Positions 33,941 through 42,194 of a DNA stretch of 64,000 nucleotides are shown here, piece after piece. The notes below the pieces were generated by a model that worked only from the letters and a program-made list of their open reading frames with translations, searched no databases and had not been told where the DNA came from. The position numbers and the translations under genes were made by a program. Source of the DNA: JALYXI01 sp963716685 (GTDB lineage: Bacteria > Acidobacteriota > Terriglobia > Bryobacterales > Bryobacteraceae); NCBI GenBank assembly GCA_963716685.1, contig CAVQTR010000006.1, positions 372,001-436,000 of the forward strand, given 5' to 3'. The stretch's first letter is position 1; each line of letters begins with the position of its first letter.

Positions 33941-34608
33941 ATGCTGGTAGTCGAGGAAGCGCGAGTCCGCGAACTGTTGACCATAAAAAAGCGCTGCTTC
34001 CCGTTATGGAACAGGCGCTACGCGATTTTTCTTCCGACGCGGTTACGCAGCCGGTGCGCAGCATTCTGGCCGTCCCGGAACATCGCGCGTTATGGGGCTT
34101 GATGCCCGCGATCTACGGGGACTTCATGGGCATCAAGCTGGTGATGGTCTACCCCGGCAACGCGCGGCACGGATGCCCACCCACCAGGCCACGATTCAGT
34201 TGGTCTGGTGCGGCCGTTCGACGACATTCGCGTGTGGAGTCCGACCGCCGCCCACGCGCGCAGGTTCGCTGAGGAAATCGGCGAAAATGCTGTCGCATCC
34301 GCCGAGGAAGCCGTGCGTGGCGCGGACGTAGTGGTCACCGTAACCCAGGCGCTGGATCCCGTACTTCACGGGTAGTTGGCTGGGGCCGCACATTTTCGTC
34401 TGCGCGGTTGGCGGCCTGCCCGCATCACACCGCGAGCTGGATGAAGAAGCCATGCGCGGCATTGTAGTCGTGGAATCGCGCGACGGAGTTGGGCGAACTG
34501 CTTGCCGGCACGCGCCCGTTGCCCACCGGGAACCGAGTGATTTACGAGTCCTTGGGAATCGCCGTTGAGGATTTGGCTGCCGCGATAATCGTGTTTCGGG
34601 CTCTCTGA
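33941..34608 (+). pseudogene. Ornithine cyclodeaminase/mu-crystallin family remnant
   Basis: Pieces in several frames line up as one protein: MLVVEEARVRELLT, then PVMEQALRDFSSDAVTQPVR, YGDFMGIKLVMVYPGN, THQATIQL, then LVRPFDDIRVWSPTAAHARRF, ADVVVTVTQALDPVLHG, WLGPHIFVCAVGGLP, RELDEEAMRGIVVVESRD and a short end. The jump from THQATIQL to LVRPFDD removes the region that should carry the nucleotide-binding GxGxQ motif, and frames change repeatedly. The intact family (about 320 residues) makes proline from ornithine or reduces ketimines. With an internal deletion as well as shifts, this copy is dead. It lies just beyond tRNA-Gln. Confidence 0.88.
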
Positions 34609-34737
34609 TCTGCGTTCCGACCGGAAGCGTTTTGAGGCCGCTGAACGGGTCAAAAGGGCGATTGTCATCAAATTGCAACCGGAACCCCATTTTTTGCATC
34701 GTAAATTTTGGGAAAGAGCGTATATTCCAGTTAGGAC

Positions 34738-35160
34738 TTGGCCTTGCAAACCATTCAGTTAGCTAAAGTATTACTGGTAGACGGAGATCTGGCTTCCCGG
34801 CTCACCTTGCAAACGCTGCTGCGCGCAGGCGGATACGCGGTTAAGGGCGCCGCCAGCGCCGCCGAAGCCCTCGATTTGCTCGATTCGGGCGAATTTCAGT
34901 TGGTGTTGTGCGATTTGCGTGCGGAATCGCAGGAAGCCAGTCACCGTGTGCTCGCTTACGCGAGGCAGAAACAGTACCGCCCGGCAACTGCGCTGATTAC
35001 GTCTTTCATGAACATGGATCGCCAAGCACACCGCCGCGATCAGGACGCTCAGGTGGTGGTGGACACTCAGGACGTTTCCGATTTCCTGGATCGTGTCGCG
35101 GAACTGATTGGGATGCGCGCTTACCGGAGAAGCAACCGGATCTTACGGCAGGCTTGCTAG
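34738..35160 (+). CDS. Stand-alone receiver-domain protein, degenerate
   Basis: 140 residues, TTG start at 34738 with TATATT 11 bases upstream. CheY-like receiver: VLLVDGDLASRLTLQTLL, phospho-acceptor Asp59 in LVLCDLRAE and a following ALITSF strand. The acidic pair at the start is DGD and the usual KP motif after beta-5 is missing (VVVDTQDVSDFLDRV), so signalling may be altered or lost. No output domain. The 3' end overlaps the convergent hydrolase by 18 bases. Confidence 0.75.
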   Translation: MALQTIQLAKVLLVDGDLASRLTLQTLLRAGGYAVKGAASAAEALDLLDSGEFQLVLCDLRAESQEASHRVLAYARQKQYRPATALITSFMNMDRQAHRRDQDAQVVVDTQDVSDFLDRVAELIGMRAYRRSNRILRQAC

Positions 35161-35766
35161 CTGGTCTTCCAGTTGCGGCAGCGATCCAGCGAAGAAGTGG
35201 TCTCCCGCGTCGATGAAGATGATCCGTTTCGGCTCCGCGAACGTCCCCACCATTTCCGCGAGGGCTGCCTTTGGCCCGAAGTCATCCCGAGTACTCTGAA
35301 CGAAGATCTTCGGCACTGTACAGGTCGCGAGGTGCTCGGTACCTTCCCGCCAGGTCGGAAAACCAACGGCGATCAGACATTGCGCGCCCTGCATGGCACA
35401 GCCCAGCTTCAGGATGATACGGGATCCAAAAGAAAAGCCCGCCATTGAGTAAGGAAGGCCGGGGAAGCGGGCGCGCAGCCATGCCAGCGCAGTGCGCGCG
35501 TCTTCCAGTTCACCCACTCCCTCGCCATAGGCGCCTTCGCTGCGTCCCACGCCGCGAAAATTGAAGCGCAGCACGGCGCGCCCGGAGCGCCGGAGGCCAT
35601 GCGCCATGCGGTAAACCACTTTGTTGTGCATCGTTCCGCCTCGCGCCGGATGCGGATGGCAAATCAGGCAGACTTCGCGGGCTTCGCCGTGCTCCGGCTC
35701 CTCCAGCAGCGCTTCCAAAACGCCTGCCGGGCCGGGGATGGAAAGAGATTCGATTTTGCGCGCCAC
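35143..35766 (-). CDS. Alpha/beta hydrolase (dienelactone hydrolase-like, COG2945 type)
   Basis: 207 residues, GTG start. Short cytoplasmic alpha/beta hydrolase with CHPHPARGGTMHNKVV, RFNFRGVGRSEG, nucleophile Ser in MAGFSFGSRI, acid in STRDDFGP and His in AGDHFF. This family is found widely with no fixed substrate. It follows yajQ by 8 bases, so it is in the bamD-regulator-yajQ operon. Confidence 0.85.
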   Translation of the reverse strand: MARKIESLSIPGPAGVLEALLEEPEHGEAREVCLICHPHPARGGTMHNKVVYRMAHGLRRSGRAVLRFNFRGVGRSEGAYGEGVGELEDARTALAWLRARFPGLPYSMAGFSFGSRIILKLGCAMQGAQCLIAVGFPTWREGTEHLATCTVPKIFVQSTRDDFGPKAALAEMVGTFAEPKRIIFIDAGDHFFAGSLPQLEDQLASLP

Positions 35767-35774
35767 GGCGGAAC

Positions 35775-36275
35775 CTAATTGCTGCGGAAGTTGATGAACT
35801 GCAGATCGATGCCGAAATCCTTGCCGCGCAGGATGGCGATCGCCTGCTGCAGGGTGTCGCGGTCCTTGCCGCTGACGCGCACCAGATCGCCGTTGATCGC
35901 GGCCTGCACCTTCAGCTTGCTGTCTTTCAGGGCTTTGACCAGATCCTTCGCCTTTTCGGACGGGATACCGTTTTGCAGAGTGATTTCCTGCTTCACCGAT
36001 TGACCGGTCGCCGGAATGATCGCGCCGAATGTCAGGCCCTTCAGCGGCACTTTGCGCTTAACCAGCTTCTGCTCCAGGATCTCGATCACGCTCTTGAGCT
36101 TGTATTCATCGGCGCTCGCCAGTTCGATCTTTTTGTCCTTTTCCTTCAGCTCGATGGACGACTTCGAATCCTTGAGGTCGTAGCGTGTGGTGAGTTCCTT
36201 TTGAGCCTGCTGGATGGCGTTCAGTACTTCCGGCATCTCGATTTGCGAAACCACGTCGAAGCTGTTATCGGGCAT
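35775..36275 (-). CDS. yajQ: YajQ-family nucleotide-binding protein
   Basis: 166 residues, normal length. Begins MPDNSFDVVSQIEMPEV, the standard YajQ start, with TRYDLKDSKSSIEL and the final GKDFGIDLQFINFR. YajQ proteins bind cyclic di-GMP in some bacteria and modulate transcription. The start lies inside the 3' end of the upstream receiver-domain gene (11-base overlap), suggesting coupled translation of two signalling proteins. Confidence 0.96.
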   Translation of the reverse strand: MPDNSFDVVSQIEMPEVLNAIQQAQKELTTRYDLKDSKSSIELKEKDKKIELASADEYKLKSVIEILEQKLVKRKVPLKGLTFGAIIPATGQSVKQEITLQNGIPSEKAKDLVKALKDSKLKVQAAINGDLVRVSGKDRDTLQQAIAILRGKDFGIDLQFINFRSN

Positions 36276-36792
36276 ATGGTTTCAGGTTAAGCGAAACCAG
36301 CACCTTCTCGGTAATCTGGTCGGCCAGCGAGCTTAGTGAAGCGTCCAGCGCCAGCGTCACTGCGGCGCGCACCTGCTCCGGATCCAGGACGACCACTCCC
36401 CGGCCGGGTCGCACAACCGGCCTGGGAACGCTCGTCTTAGCGGCCGCCGCCGCGGCGATGAGAAGCGTGGCCTCGAACGGCTTCTTCAACTGACCATCCG
36501 GTTTGACACGGGCAACTTCGGCGTCGTCGAAGGGCTCCATCGCTCCGGCCGTCAACACCACGCGCGTGGCGGGATGGTTGCCGCTGGTTTTCACATACTC
36601 GCAGACCCGATAACCGGAGACGCCAGGCATGGAAATGTCGGCAATCACCAGATCCGGATTGGCGTCTTTCAGCCTGAGCATGGCCGTTTCCCCGTCGGAA
36701 ACGGTGATTACTTCGTAGCCTTCTTCGCGGAGAATGCGTTCGCCCATGCGCTGGGCATGCGGACTATCATCCGCCAGCAGCACGCGCGTCAT
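36265..36792 (-). CDS. Receiver-domain protein with C-terminal extension
   Basis: 175 residues. CheY-like domain 1-118: acidic LLADDSPHAQR, Asp52 in VIADISMPG, Thr in VVLTAGAM and Lys in QLKKPFEA. The C-terminal 55 residues (VLDPEQVRAAVTLALDASLSSLADQITEKVLVSL) are helical, without DNA-binding motif. Start overlaps the bamD stop by 4 bases (ATGA), stop overlaps yajQ. Confidence 0.88.
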   Translation of the reverse strand: MTRVLLADDSPHAQRMGERILREEGYEVITVSDGETAMLRLKDANPDLVIADISMPGVSGYRVCEYVKTSGNHPATRVVLTAGAMEPFDDAEVARVKPDGQLKKPFEATLLIAAAAAAKTSVPRPVVRPGRGVVVLDPEQVRAAVTLALDASLSSLADQITEKVLVSLNLKPYAR

Positions 36793-38180
36793 TTCGGCGG
36801 CGCGGCAGGCGTGGTTCCCGCTGAAGCAGGCGTCGCGGACTGCTGCTGTTTGGCTTTGTCCAGTGCGTCCTGTTCCTGCTTCAATTGCTTCTTGGTCTTT
36901 TTCTTTGCCTTGGGCATCTGGCGGTTAGTCGGCAGCGGCTGTTGCTGCTGCTGTTCGGCGGCAACCTGCGAAGAAGAGGCCCCATTCAACGTATTGGGAC
37001 TGGCTCCAGGAACCGCGCCGGCGGTCGGAGGCGCTGCAGCGGCGCCGGGAGTGGCAGCCGCCGGAGCCCCGCCCTGTCGGGCATCCGGTTTGGAATCGAT
37101 AGCGCTGGTGTTCGTGGAAACTGTGGCCGAGACGTCGGAAGTGGTTGCGCCGGTTCCGCCGGTCACCGTGCTGCCCGCGCCAAGCGCAGCCACGGAAGGA
37201 ACACTGACCGGTGTCGGGGGACGCATGGTGGTCATGGAGGGAGCGCCCGTCTTGGCTGCCAAGTGGGCATCCGGGCGACTGGAGAACACGTTCATCGCCT
37301 TGCTGACCATGCCCCGTTTGGTGCGGTTCTCATCGTCGTACTTCATCCGGGCGATCGCCGCAGGGTCTCCTGCCGGCACGGGCCGCTTCATCTCCTGCAG
37401 CCGGTCTTTCGCGTCTTCCGCGTGCGCGCTTAGCGGGTAATCACGAACAATGCGCGTGTAATCGTCCGCAGCCTGACCCTCAAATCGGTCTCCCATGCGG
37501 CGATACGAATCAGCTGCCTGCCAGAGGGCTTCATCGGCGCCACTAAATAGCGGGTACTGATCCGCGACAAACGACAGCCGGTTTGCGGCCGCGGGATAGG
37601 CGCCCTTGGCATGATAGAACGAGCCGGTCAGAAATTCCTTCTGCCCCAGCACTTCCTGGGTATCGCGCAGCATCTGCTGTGCCTGAGGAATGTATTTGCT
37701 GTTCGGGAACTGGGTTACCAGTACGCGGCACTCGTCCTCGGTCCGGATTGCCTGAGCGGAATCCCGGTCTGCCTTCTCCATCTGTTTGTAATGAATCTGG
37801 CACACCTTCCACTGCGATTCTGCGGCTTCTTCCATGGCCGGATAAAACAGAATGAAATCCTTGTATTCGGCTTCGGCCTGCGCTAGTCCGTGCGCTCCGC
37901 CTTCGCGGTACCAGCTGTCGGCAATCGCGAGCTTCGCCTTGGCAAGATATTCGCTCGTGTCGTATGTGTTGATGAGCGTATTCAGCGTCAGGCGCGCCAC
38001 TTCATAGCGGCCATGTTCGATATCGCCAATGGCGCGGTCGAACAGCACCTTGTCAGGCTGCAGCGTATCTTTTGCGATCGGGTTTTCGTATTTCTTCTTA
38101 TGAAAGCTGCAGGCGGAGAACAAAGAACCGGCAAGCGCGAGCGCGAGCAGGTTTACAGCGAACTTGGAATAGGATTGCAT
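36789..38180 (-). CDS. bamD: Outer-membrane assembly lipoprotein BamD with long C-terminal tail
   Basis: 463 residues from the ATG at 38180, chosen for AAAAGG 7 bases upstream. Lipobox LFSAC with Cys24. TPR-like repeats from about 35 to 270 (RYEVARLTLNTLINTY, AEYKDFILFYPAMEEA, LVTQFPNSKYIPQAQQ) match BamD, which holds BamA and the substrate at the outer membrane. Residues about 300-463 are a Pro/Ala/Gly/Thr-rich tail with a Gln run and a Lys-rich helix (PKAKKKTKKQLKQEQDALDK); typical BamD is about 245-260, so this tail is unusual. Operon with the receiver protein and yajQ. Confidence 0.9.
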   Translation of the reverse strand: MQSYSKFAVNLLALALAGSLFSACSFHKKKYENPIAKDTLQPDKVLFDRAIGDIEHGRYEVARLTLNTLINTYDTSEYLAKAKLAIADSWYREGGAHGLAQAEAEYKDFILFYPAMEEAAESQWKVCQIHYKQMEKADRDSAQAIRTEDECRVLVTQFPNSKYIPQAQQMLRDTQEVLGQKEFLTGSFYHAKGAYPAAANRLSFVADQYPLFSGADEALWQAADSYRRMGDRFEGQAADDYTRIVRDYPLSAHAEDAKDRLQEMKRPVPAGDPAAIARMKYDDENRTKRGMVSKAMNVFSSRPDAHLAAKTGAPSMTTMRPPTPVSVPSVAALGAGSTVTGGTGATTSDVSATVSTNTSAIDSKPDARQGGAPAAATPGAAAAPPTAGAVPGASPNTLNGASSSQVAAEQQQQQPLPTNRQMPKAKKKTKKQLKQEQDALDKAKQQQSATPASAGTTPAAPPK

Positions 38181-38233
38181 GGATTGCCTTTTCATCGCGG
38201 GCAAGGAACTGGCCAAACAGAGACTAGTGTAAA

Positions 38234-38908
38234 TCAGACTCTTATCGCCGTTGCCTCCGCCGCCAGGTGTTGCATTTCTTTCACGGTCGCGGCTGGATCG
38301 GCACTATGAAACACTGCGGAGCCCGCGACCAGCCAGTCGCACCCGGCGCGCGTAATCGCTTCAACATTGCGCTTATCCACGCCGCCGTCGATCTCGATTG
38401 CGAACTGCAGCCGGCGCTCTTCCCGAAGACGCGCGAGGTGGCGAACCTTATTCAATGAATTCGGAATGAATTTCTGTCCTCCGAAACCGGGGTTCACGCT
38501 CATGACCAGCACGTGGTCCACAATATCCAGCACGTCCGTCAGAGTTTCCACAGGCGTCGCGGGATTCAGTACAACACCGCACTTTGCCCCTTTCTCCTGA
38601 ACCATGTGGATGGTGGCGTCCAGATGGCGGCAGGCCTCCTGATGAATGGAAATTTGATCGGCTCCCGCTTCGATGAAGATGGGCGCGTACTTGTGCGGGT
38701 CCTCGATCATCAGGTGCAGGTCGAAAGTGAGACCGGTGACCTTGCGAATGCTCTCCACCAGTGGAGGGCCAAGCGTTAGGTTGTCGACGAAGTGGCCATC
38801 CATCACGTCGATGTGGAGCATGGAGATACCGGCCTTTTCGACTCGGTGGATTTCATCGGCCAGATGGGCGAAATCGGCCGAAAGAATCGATGGGACGATT
38901 TGAGCCAT
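38234..38908 (-). CDS. rpe: Ribulose-phosphate 3-epimerase
   Basis: 224 residues, normal. It interconverts ribulose 5-phosphate and xylulose 5-phosphate. Motifs: VPSILSADFAHLADE, LHIDVMDGHFVDNLT with the catalytic Asp and His metal ligands, LVMSVNPGFGGQKFIP and AIEIDGGVDKRN. Upstream rsmB ends 32 bases before on the same strand. No clear Shine-Dalgarno beyond GGAG at about -14. Confidence 0.97.
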   Translation of the reverse strand: MAQIVPSILSADFAHLADEIHRVEKAGISMLHIDVMDGHFVDNLTLGPPLVESIRKVTGLTFDLHLMIEDPHKYAPIFIEAGADQISIHQEACRHLDATIHMVQEKGAKCGVVLNPATPVETLTDVLDIVDHVLVMSVNPGFGGQKFIPNSLNKVRHLARLREERRLQFAIEIDGGVDKRNVEAITRAGCDWLVAGSAVFHSADPAATVKEMQHLAAEATAIRV

Positions 38909-38939
38909 GAGGAATGCGCTCCGTTCAGGTTAACACGCA

Positions 38940-40079
38940 TCAGTTGATAACTGCGGCGAAGAAGCCGTCGCCAGGATCGCGCCCGGGCATGCGCCGGAGC
39001 TGACGGATTACCCGTCCCGCGGCAACGCTCTCCACCACCCGCTCATTCTCCTCCAGCTCAAGCGAACAGGTGGAATAAACCAGCAGGCCTCCCGGCGCGA
39101 GGGCGCCGAGCGCGCTCGCCAGAATCGCGGCCTGGCGTTTCGCCTGGCGCTCGATCTCTTCGGGGTGAAGCCGCCACTTGATCTCCGGATTGTGCGTCAG
39201 CGTACCGGTGCCGGAACATGGCGCATCCAGCAGAATCCGGTCAAACACAGGACCGAACGGAAGCGGCCGCTGCGCATCCAGCAGCACCAGCGGAATGTCC
39301 AGCGCCTGCAGCGGCTGCAGACGTTTGCGGCTCACGTCACAGGCAACGGCACGCACTTTCGATTCGAGAGCCTGCGCCGTTTTGTTGCCCGGCGCGGCGC
39401 AAAGATCAAGGAAGCGGTGGCCGGCCTGCAAGTCGAGGAGAGGAACGATGGCCTGCGAACCGATGTCCTGCAAACGAAACGGAGCAGCTTCGCCGGGCGG
39501 CAGCAGGTAGCAGCCGGGAACTTCGGTGGGCTGCGCGGAACCGGGCACAGCGGCTGCCAGGGGCACGTGGATATAGCGCGGCGGGGTTTCGAGAGCGGCC
39601 GCGGCGAGGGCGTGAGCCGCAGCCTGGCCGAACGCCGCTTCCCAGCGCGCGAGCATCCAGGCGGGGCAGGACAATTCGGTGGCGCGGTCGGGCCAAGGCA
39701 GCGGTGCTCGGTTTACCTTTCGCAGAACAGCGTTCACAAATCCCGCGGCGGAACGCTTACGCGCGCGCTTCACCAACTCGACGCTGGCGTCCACCGCGGC
39801 GTGCGCGGGAATGCGGTCCAGATAGCGCAGCTGGTATACGCCCATCCGGAGTGCCGTGAGTACTTCTGCGTCCAGCCTTGCGGCTTGCCGGCCCGAAAGC
39901 GTGGTAATCACAAAATCGATCCCGGCACGATGGCGTAACACTCCCAGAACGATGGACGAAGCGAGCGCCGCATCGCGGTGCTCGAGAGATGCCGTGCGCA
40001 AGTTCAGCATGTCCGCGGCATAGGCGCCCGACTCCACAGCGATGAGGACGTCGAAAGCGATCTGGCGGCTGAGGTTCAT
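38940..40079 (-). CDS. rsmB: 16S rRNA m5C methyltransferase RsmB
   Basis: 379 residues. N-terminal NusB-like RNA-binding domain (about 1-135, RQIAFDVLIAVESG, GVYQLRYLDRIPAHAAVDASV), then a class I SAM methyltransferase with FLDLCAAPGNKTAQ and the two catalytic cysteines in LLDAPCSGTGTL and YSTCSLELEENE. It methylates C967-type cytosine in 16S rRNA. It is shorter than the E. coli enzyme (429). Start codon overlaps the miaB ATG on the other strand by 2 bases (CATG). Confidence 0.93.
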   Translation of the reverse strand: MNLSRQIAFDVLIAVESGAYAADMLNLRTASLEHRDAALASSIVLGVLRHRAGIDFVITTLSGRQAARLDAEVLTALRMGVYQLRYLDRIPAHAAVDASVELVKRARKRSAAGFVNAVLRKVNRAPLPWPDRATELSCPAWMLARWEAAFGQAAAHALAAAALETPPRYIHVPLAAAVPGSAQPTEVPGCYLLPPGEAAPFRLQDIGSQAIVPLLDLQAGHRFLDLCAAPGNKTAQALESKVRAVACDVSRKRLQPLQALDIPLVLLDAQRPLPFGPVFDRILLDAPCSGTGTLTHNPEIKWRLHPEEIERQAKRQAAILASALGALAPGGLLVYSTCSLELEENERVVESVAAGRVIRQLRRMPGRDPGDGFFAAVIN

Positions 40080-41424
40080 GAGGCTGCTCTACAATGAAGT
40101 GGCAGTGGAGAAGACCTTTTACATCGAGACATTTGGCTGTCAAATGAATGCGCACGACACCGAGAAAGTGGTCGGGACGCTGCTGCGCGAGGGATTCAGC
40201 CAGGTGGAAACGCCCGAGGCCGCAACACATCTGTTCTATAACACCTGCAGCATCCGGGACAAAGCGGAGCAAAAAGTTTTTCACCGGCTCGATCAGTTCA
40301 AGCGTGCTGCGGGCGCCGGAAAAACCATCGCTGTGCTGGGGTGCGTGGCGCAGCAGGAAGGCGAAAAGATCTTCGCGCGCGCGCCGCACGTAAACCTGGT
40401 CGCGGGCTCAGCCAGCTATGCGCGTCTGCCGGAAATGCTGGTACAGCTGGAGGCGGGCAACAAACGCGTCACCGGTTTGAGCTTCGACCGCGACGAAGCA
40501 TTTGAGACGCCCTATACCCGCCGCGACAACCCGCACAAAGCGTACCTGACCATCATCGAAGGGTGCGATAAGAGCTGCGCTTATTGCGTGGTGCCGTTTA
40601 CGCGCGGGCCGGAGCGCAGCCGAACCAGCCGCAGCGTGATGGACGAAGCCGGCAGACTGGCCGCGGAAGGGTATTCCGAAATTCAGCTGCTGGGACAAAA
40701 CGTGAACAGCTACCGCGATCCCTCGCCTGCCGGATGGGATTTTGCAACGCTGCTGGCGCGCGTAGGGGAAATCCCAGGCATCCGCCGCGTGCGTTTCACC
40801 ACCTCGCACCCGCGAGACTTCATCAAGCCGATTGTGGATGCCATTGAAGCCGATGAGCGGCTCTGCAATCATGTGCACCTGCCGGTGCAATCCGGTTCGA
40901 CGCGAGTGCTGTACGCCATGCAGCGCCTGTATACGCGGGATGAATACATGCGCCGCATCGAATGGATGAAGGCGGCAAAGCGGCCTATCGCGATCACCAC
41001 CGATATCATCGTGGGCTTTCCCGGTGAAACGGAGGCCGATTTCCAGCAGACGCTCGATCTGCTGGACCAGGTGCAGTACGACGCCCTGTTCGGGTTCAAG
41101 TATTCACAGCGTCCTAACACCGCGGCGCTGTGCATGGAAGACAAAATCCCGGAGGAAGAGAAAACCAGGCGGCTTGCCGCGGTCCTGGAAAAGCAGCGGA
41201 CGATTCAGCTGCGCCGCCACTCCGGCATGATCGGCGAGGTCGAAGAAGTGCTGGTGGAAGGCCGAAACCACGCACTGGGTCAGTGGATCGGGCGCACCAC
41301 GCAGCACCGCACCCTGAACTTCTCGCACGCGAGCGCCGATCCGTCGTTGCTGGGGACTTATCTTCCTGTGAAAGTGACGCGCGCCGGGCCCAATTCCCTG
41401 GTGGGTGAAGCGCTGGTTCCATAA
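40078..41424 (+). CDS. miaB: tRNA-2-methylthio-N6-dimethylallyladenosine synthase MiaB
   Basis: 448 residues from the ATG at 40078, but TACAAT (40090-40095) lies 9 bases before an in-frame GTG at 40105 that gives the usual MEKTFYIETFGCQMN start; the GTG is more likely. It adds a methylthio group to i6A37 of tRNAs. N-terminal cluster cysteines in FGCQMN, NTCSIRDKAEQ and VLGCVAQ; radical SAM cluster CDKSCAYC in EGCDKSCAYCVVPFTRGPER; C-terminal TRAM domain (VEEVLVEGRNH, YLPVKVTRAGPNSLVGEAL). Confidence 0.96.
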   Translation: MRLLYNEVAVEKTFYIETFGCQMNAHDTEKVVGTLLREGFSQVETPEAATHLFYNTCSIRDKAEQKVFHRLDQFKRAAGAGKTIAVLGCVAQQEGEKIFARAPHVNLVAGSASYARLPEMLVQLEAGNKRVTGLSFDRDEAFETPYTRRDNPHKAYLTIIEGCDKSCAYCVVPFTRGPERSRTSRSVMDEAGRLAAEGYSEIQLLGQNVNSYRDPSPAGWDFATLLARVGEIPGIRRVRFTTSHPRDFIKPIVDAIEADERLCNHVHLPVQSGSTRVLYAMQRLYTRDEYMRRIEWMKAAKRPIAITTDIIVGFPGETEADFQQTLDLLDQVQYDALFGFKYSQRPNTAALCMEDKIPEEEKTRRLAAVLEKQRTIQLRRHSGMIGEVEEVLVEGRNHALGQWIGRTTQHRTLNFSHASADPSLLGTYLPVKVTRAGPNSLVGEALVP

Positions 41425-41462
41425 TGGTGTAATGAGAATAAAGAGAGCAGAGGGAGGCCACA

Positions 41463-41948
41463 GTGGAAGTTGAAATGAAGATTCGGGGTTTGATGATGGA
41501 CCCCGGCACCAACATGCCGATCGTCATCCTGAAGGATGTGGCGGGCAACACTGTTCTGCCAATCTGGGTTGGGATTTATGAGGCGAATGCGATAGCGCTC
41601 GAGATCGAGAAGGTTTCCACTCCCAGGCCGATGACGCATGACCTTTTGAAAAGCGTGCTCACGGGACTGCATGCCGGTATCCGCAAGGTGGTGGTCAGCG
41701 AACTGAAGGAAGATACTTTCTACGCACTCATCTGGCTGGAGCGCGGCGGCGAACTGATCTCCGTGGATTCTCGTCCCAGTGATGCGCTGGCCCTGGCGCT
41801 GCGCCTCGATTGCCCGATCTTCGTTGAAGATGCCGTACTGAAATCGTCCAAGCTCACGGCCTCGGTTTCCGACAAGGTCAATAACGAGGAACTGCGCCGC
41901 TGGCTGGAAGGCCTGAACGACGAGGACATGGGCCGCTACAAGATGTAG
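41463..41948 (+). CDS. Bifunctional nuclease family protein (DUF151)
   Basis: 161 residues, GTG start at 41463 with AGGGAGG 7 bases upstream. DUF151/BFN fold: KDVAGNTVLPIWVGIYEANAIA, MTHDLLKSVL, SELKEDTFYALIWLE, DSRPSDALALALRLDCPIFVE. Some homologues have RNase and DNase activity; the bacterial role is not well defined. Follows miaB by 38 bases in the same direction. Confidence 0.92.
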   Translation: MEVEMKIRGLMMDPGTNMPIVILKDVAGNTVLPIWVGIYEANAIALEIEKVSTPRPMTHDLLKSVLTGLHAGIRKVVVSELKEDTFYALIWLERGGELISVDSRPSDALALALRLDCPIFVEDAVLKSSKLTASVSDKVNNEELRRWLEGLNDEDMGRYKM

Positions 41949-41950
41949 AA

Positions 41951-42145
41951 CTAACGCGCAGCCTGGTGGCTTGGCACGATGGGAGTGTCAGGCCTGGCTG
42001 CGAAAAATACCCGGTAACACGCCTGGCAGTGATAGGGAACGCGATTGAAGAGCCGTTGCAAATAAACCTGCGGGCCTCTGCGGATAATACGGCGCGTGTT
42101 TGCCGAACGACACGACCTGCACCGGGTAACCAAATCTTCACCCAT
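41951..42145 (-). CDS. Small zinc-ribbon protein
   Basis: 64 residues. Two CxxC knuckles (Cys9/Cys12 in TRCRSCRS and Cys40/Cys43 in YHCQACYRVFF) with a basic linker (RRIIRRGPQVYLQRLF). This spacing fits a zinc ribbon. Similar short ribbon proteins occur in Acidobacteria, with unknown function. Antisense to the upstream region of tyrS and overlapping no other gene. Confidence 0.6.
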   Translation of the reverse strand: MGEDLVTRCRSCRSANTRRIIRRGPQVYLQRLFNRVPYHCQACYRVFFAARPDTPIVPSHQAAR

Positions 42146-42194
42146 ATTAAATGCTTACTATATAGAGCATCCGGATACCTACATTTATAACAGC

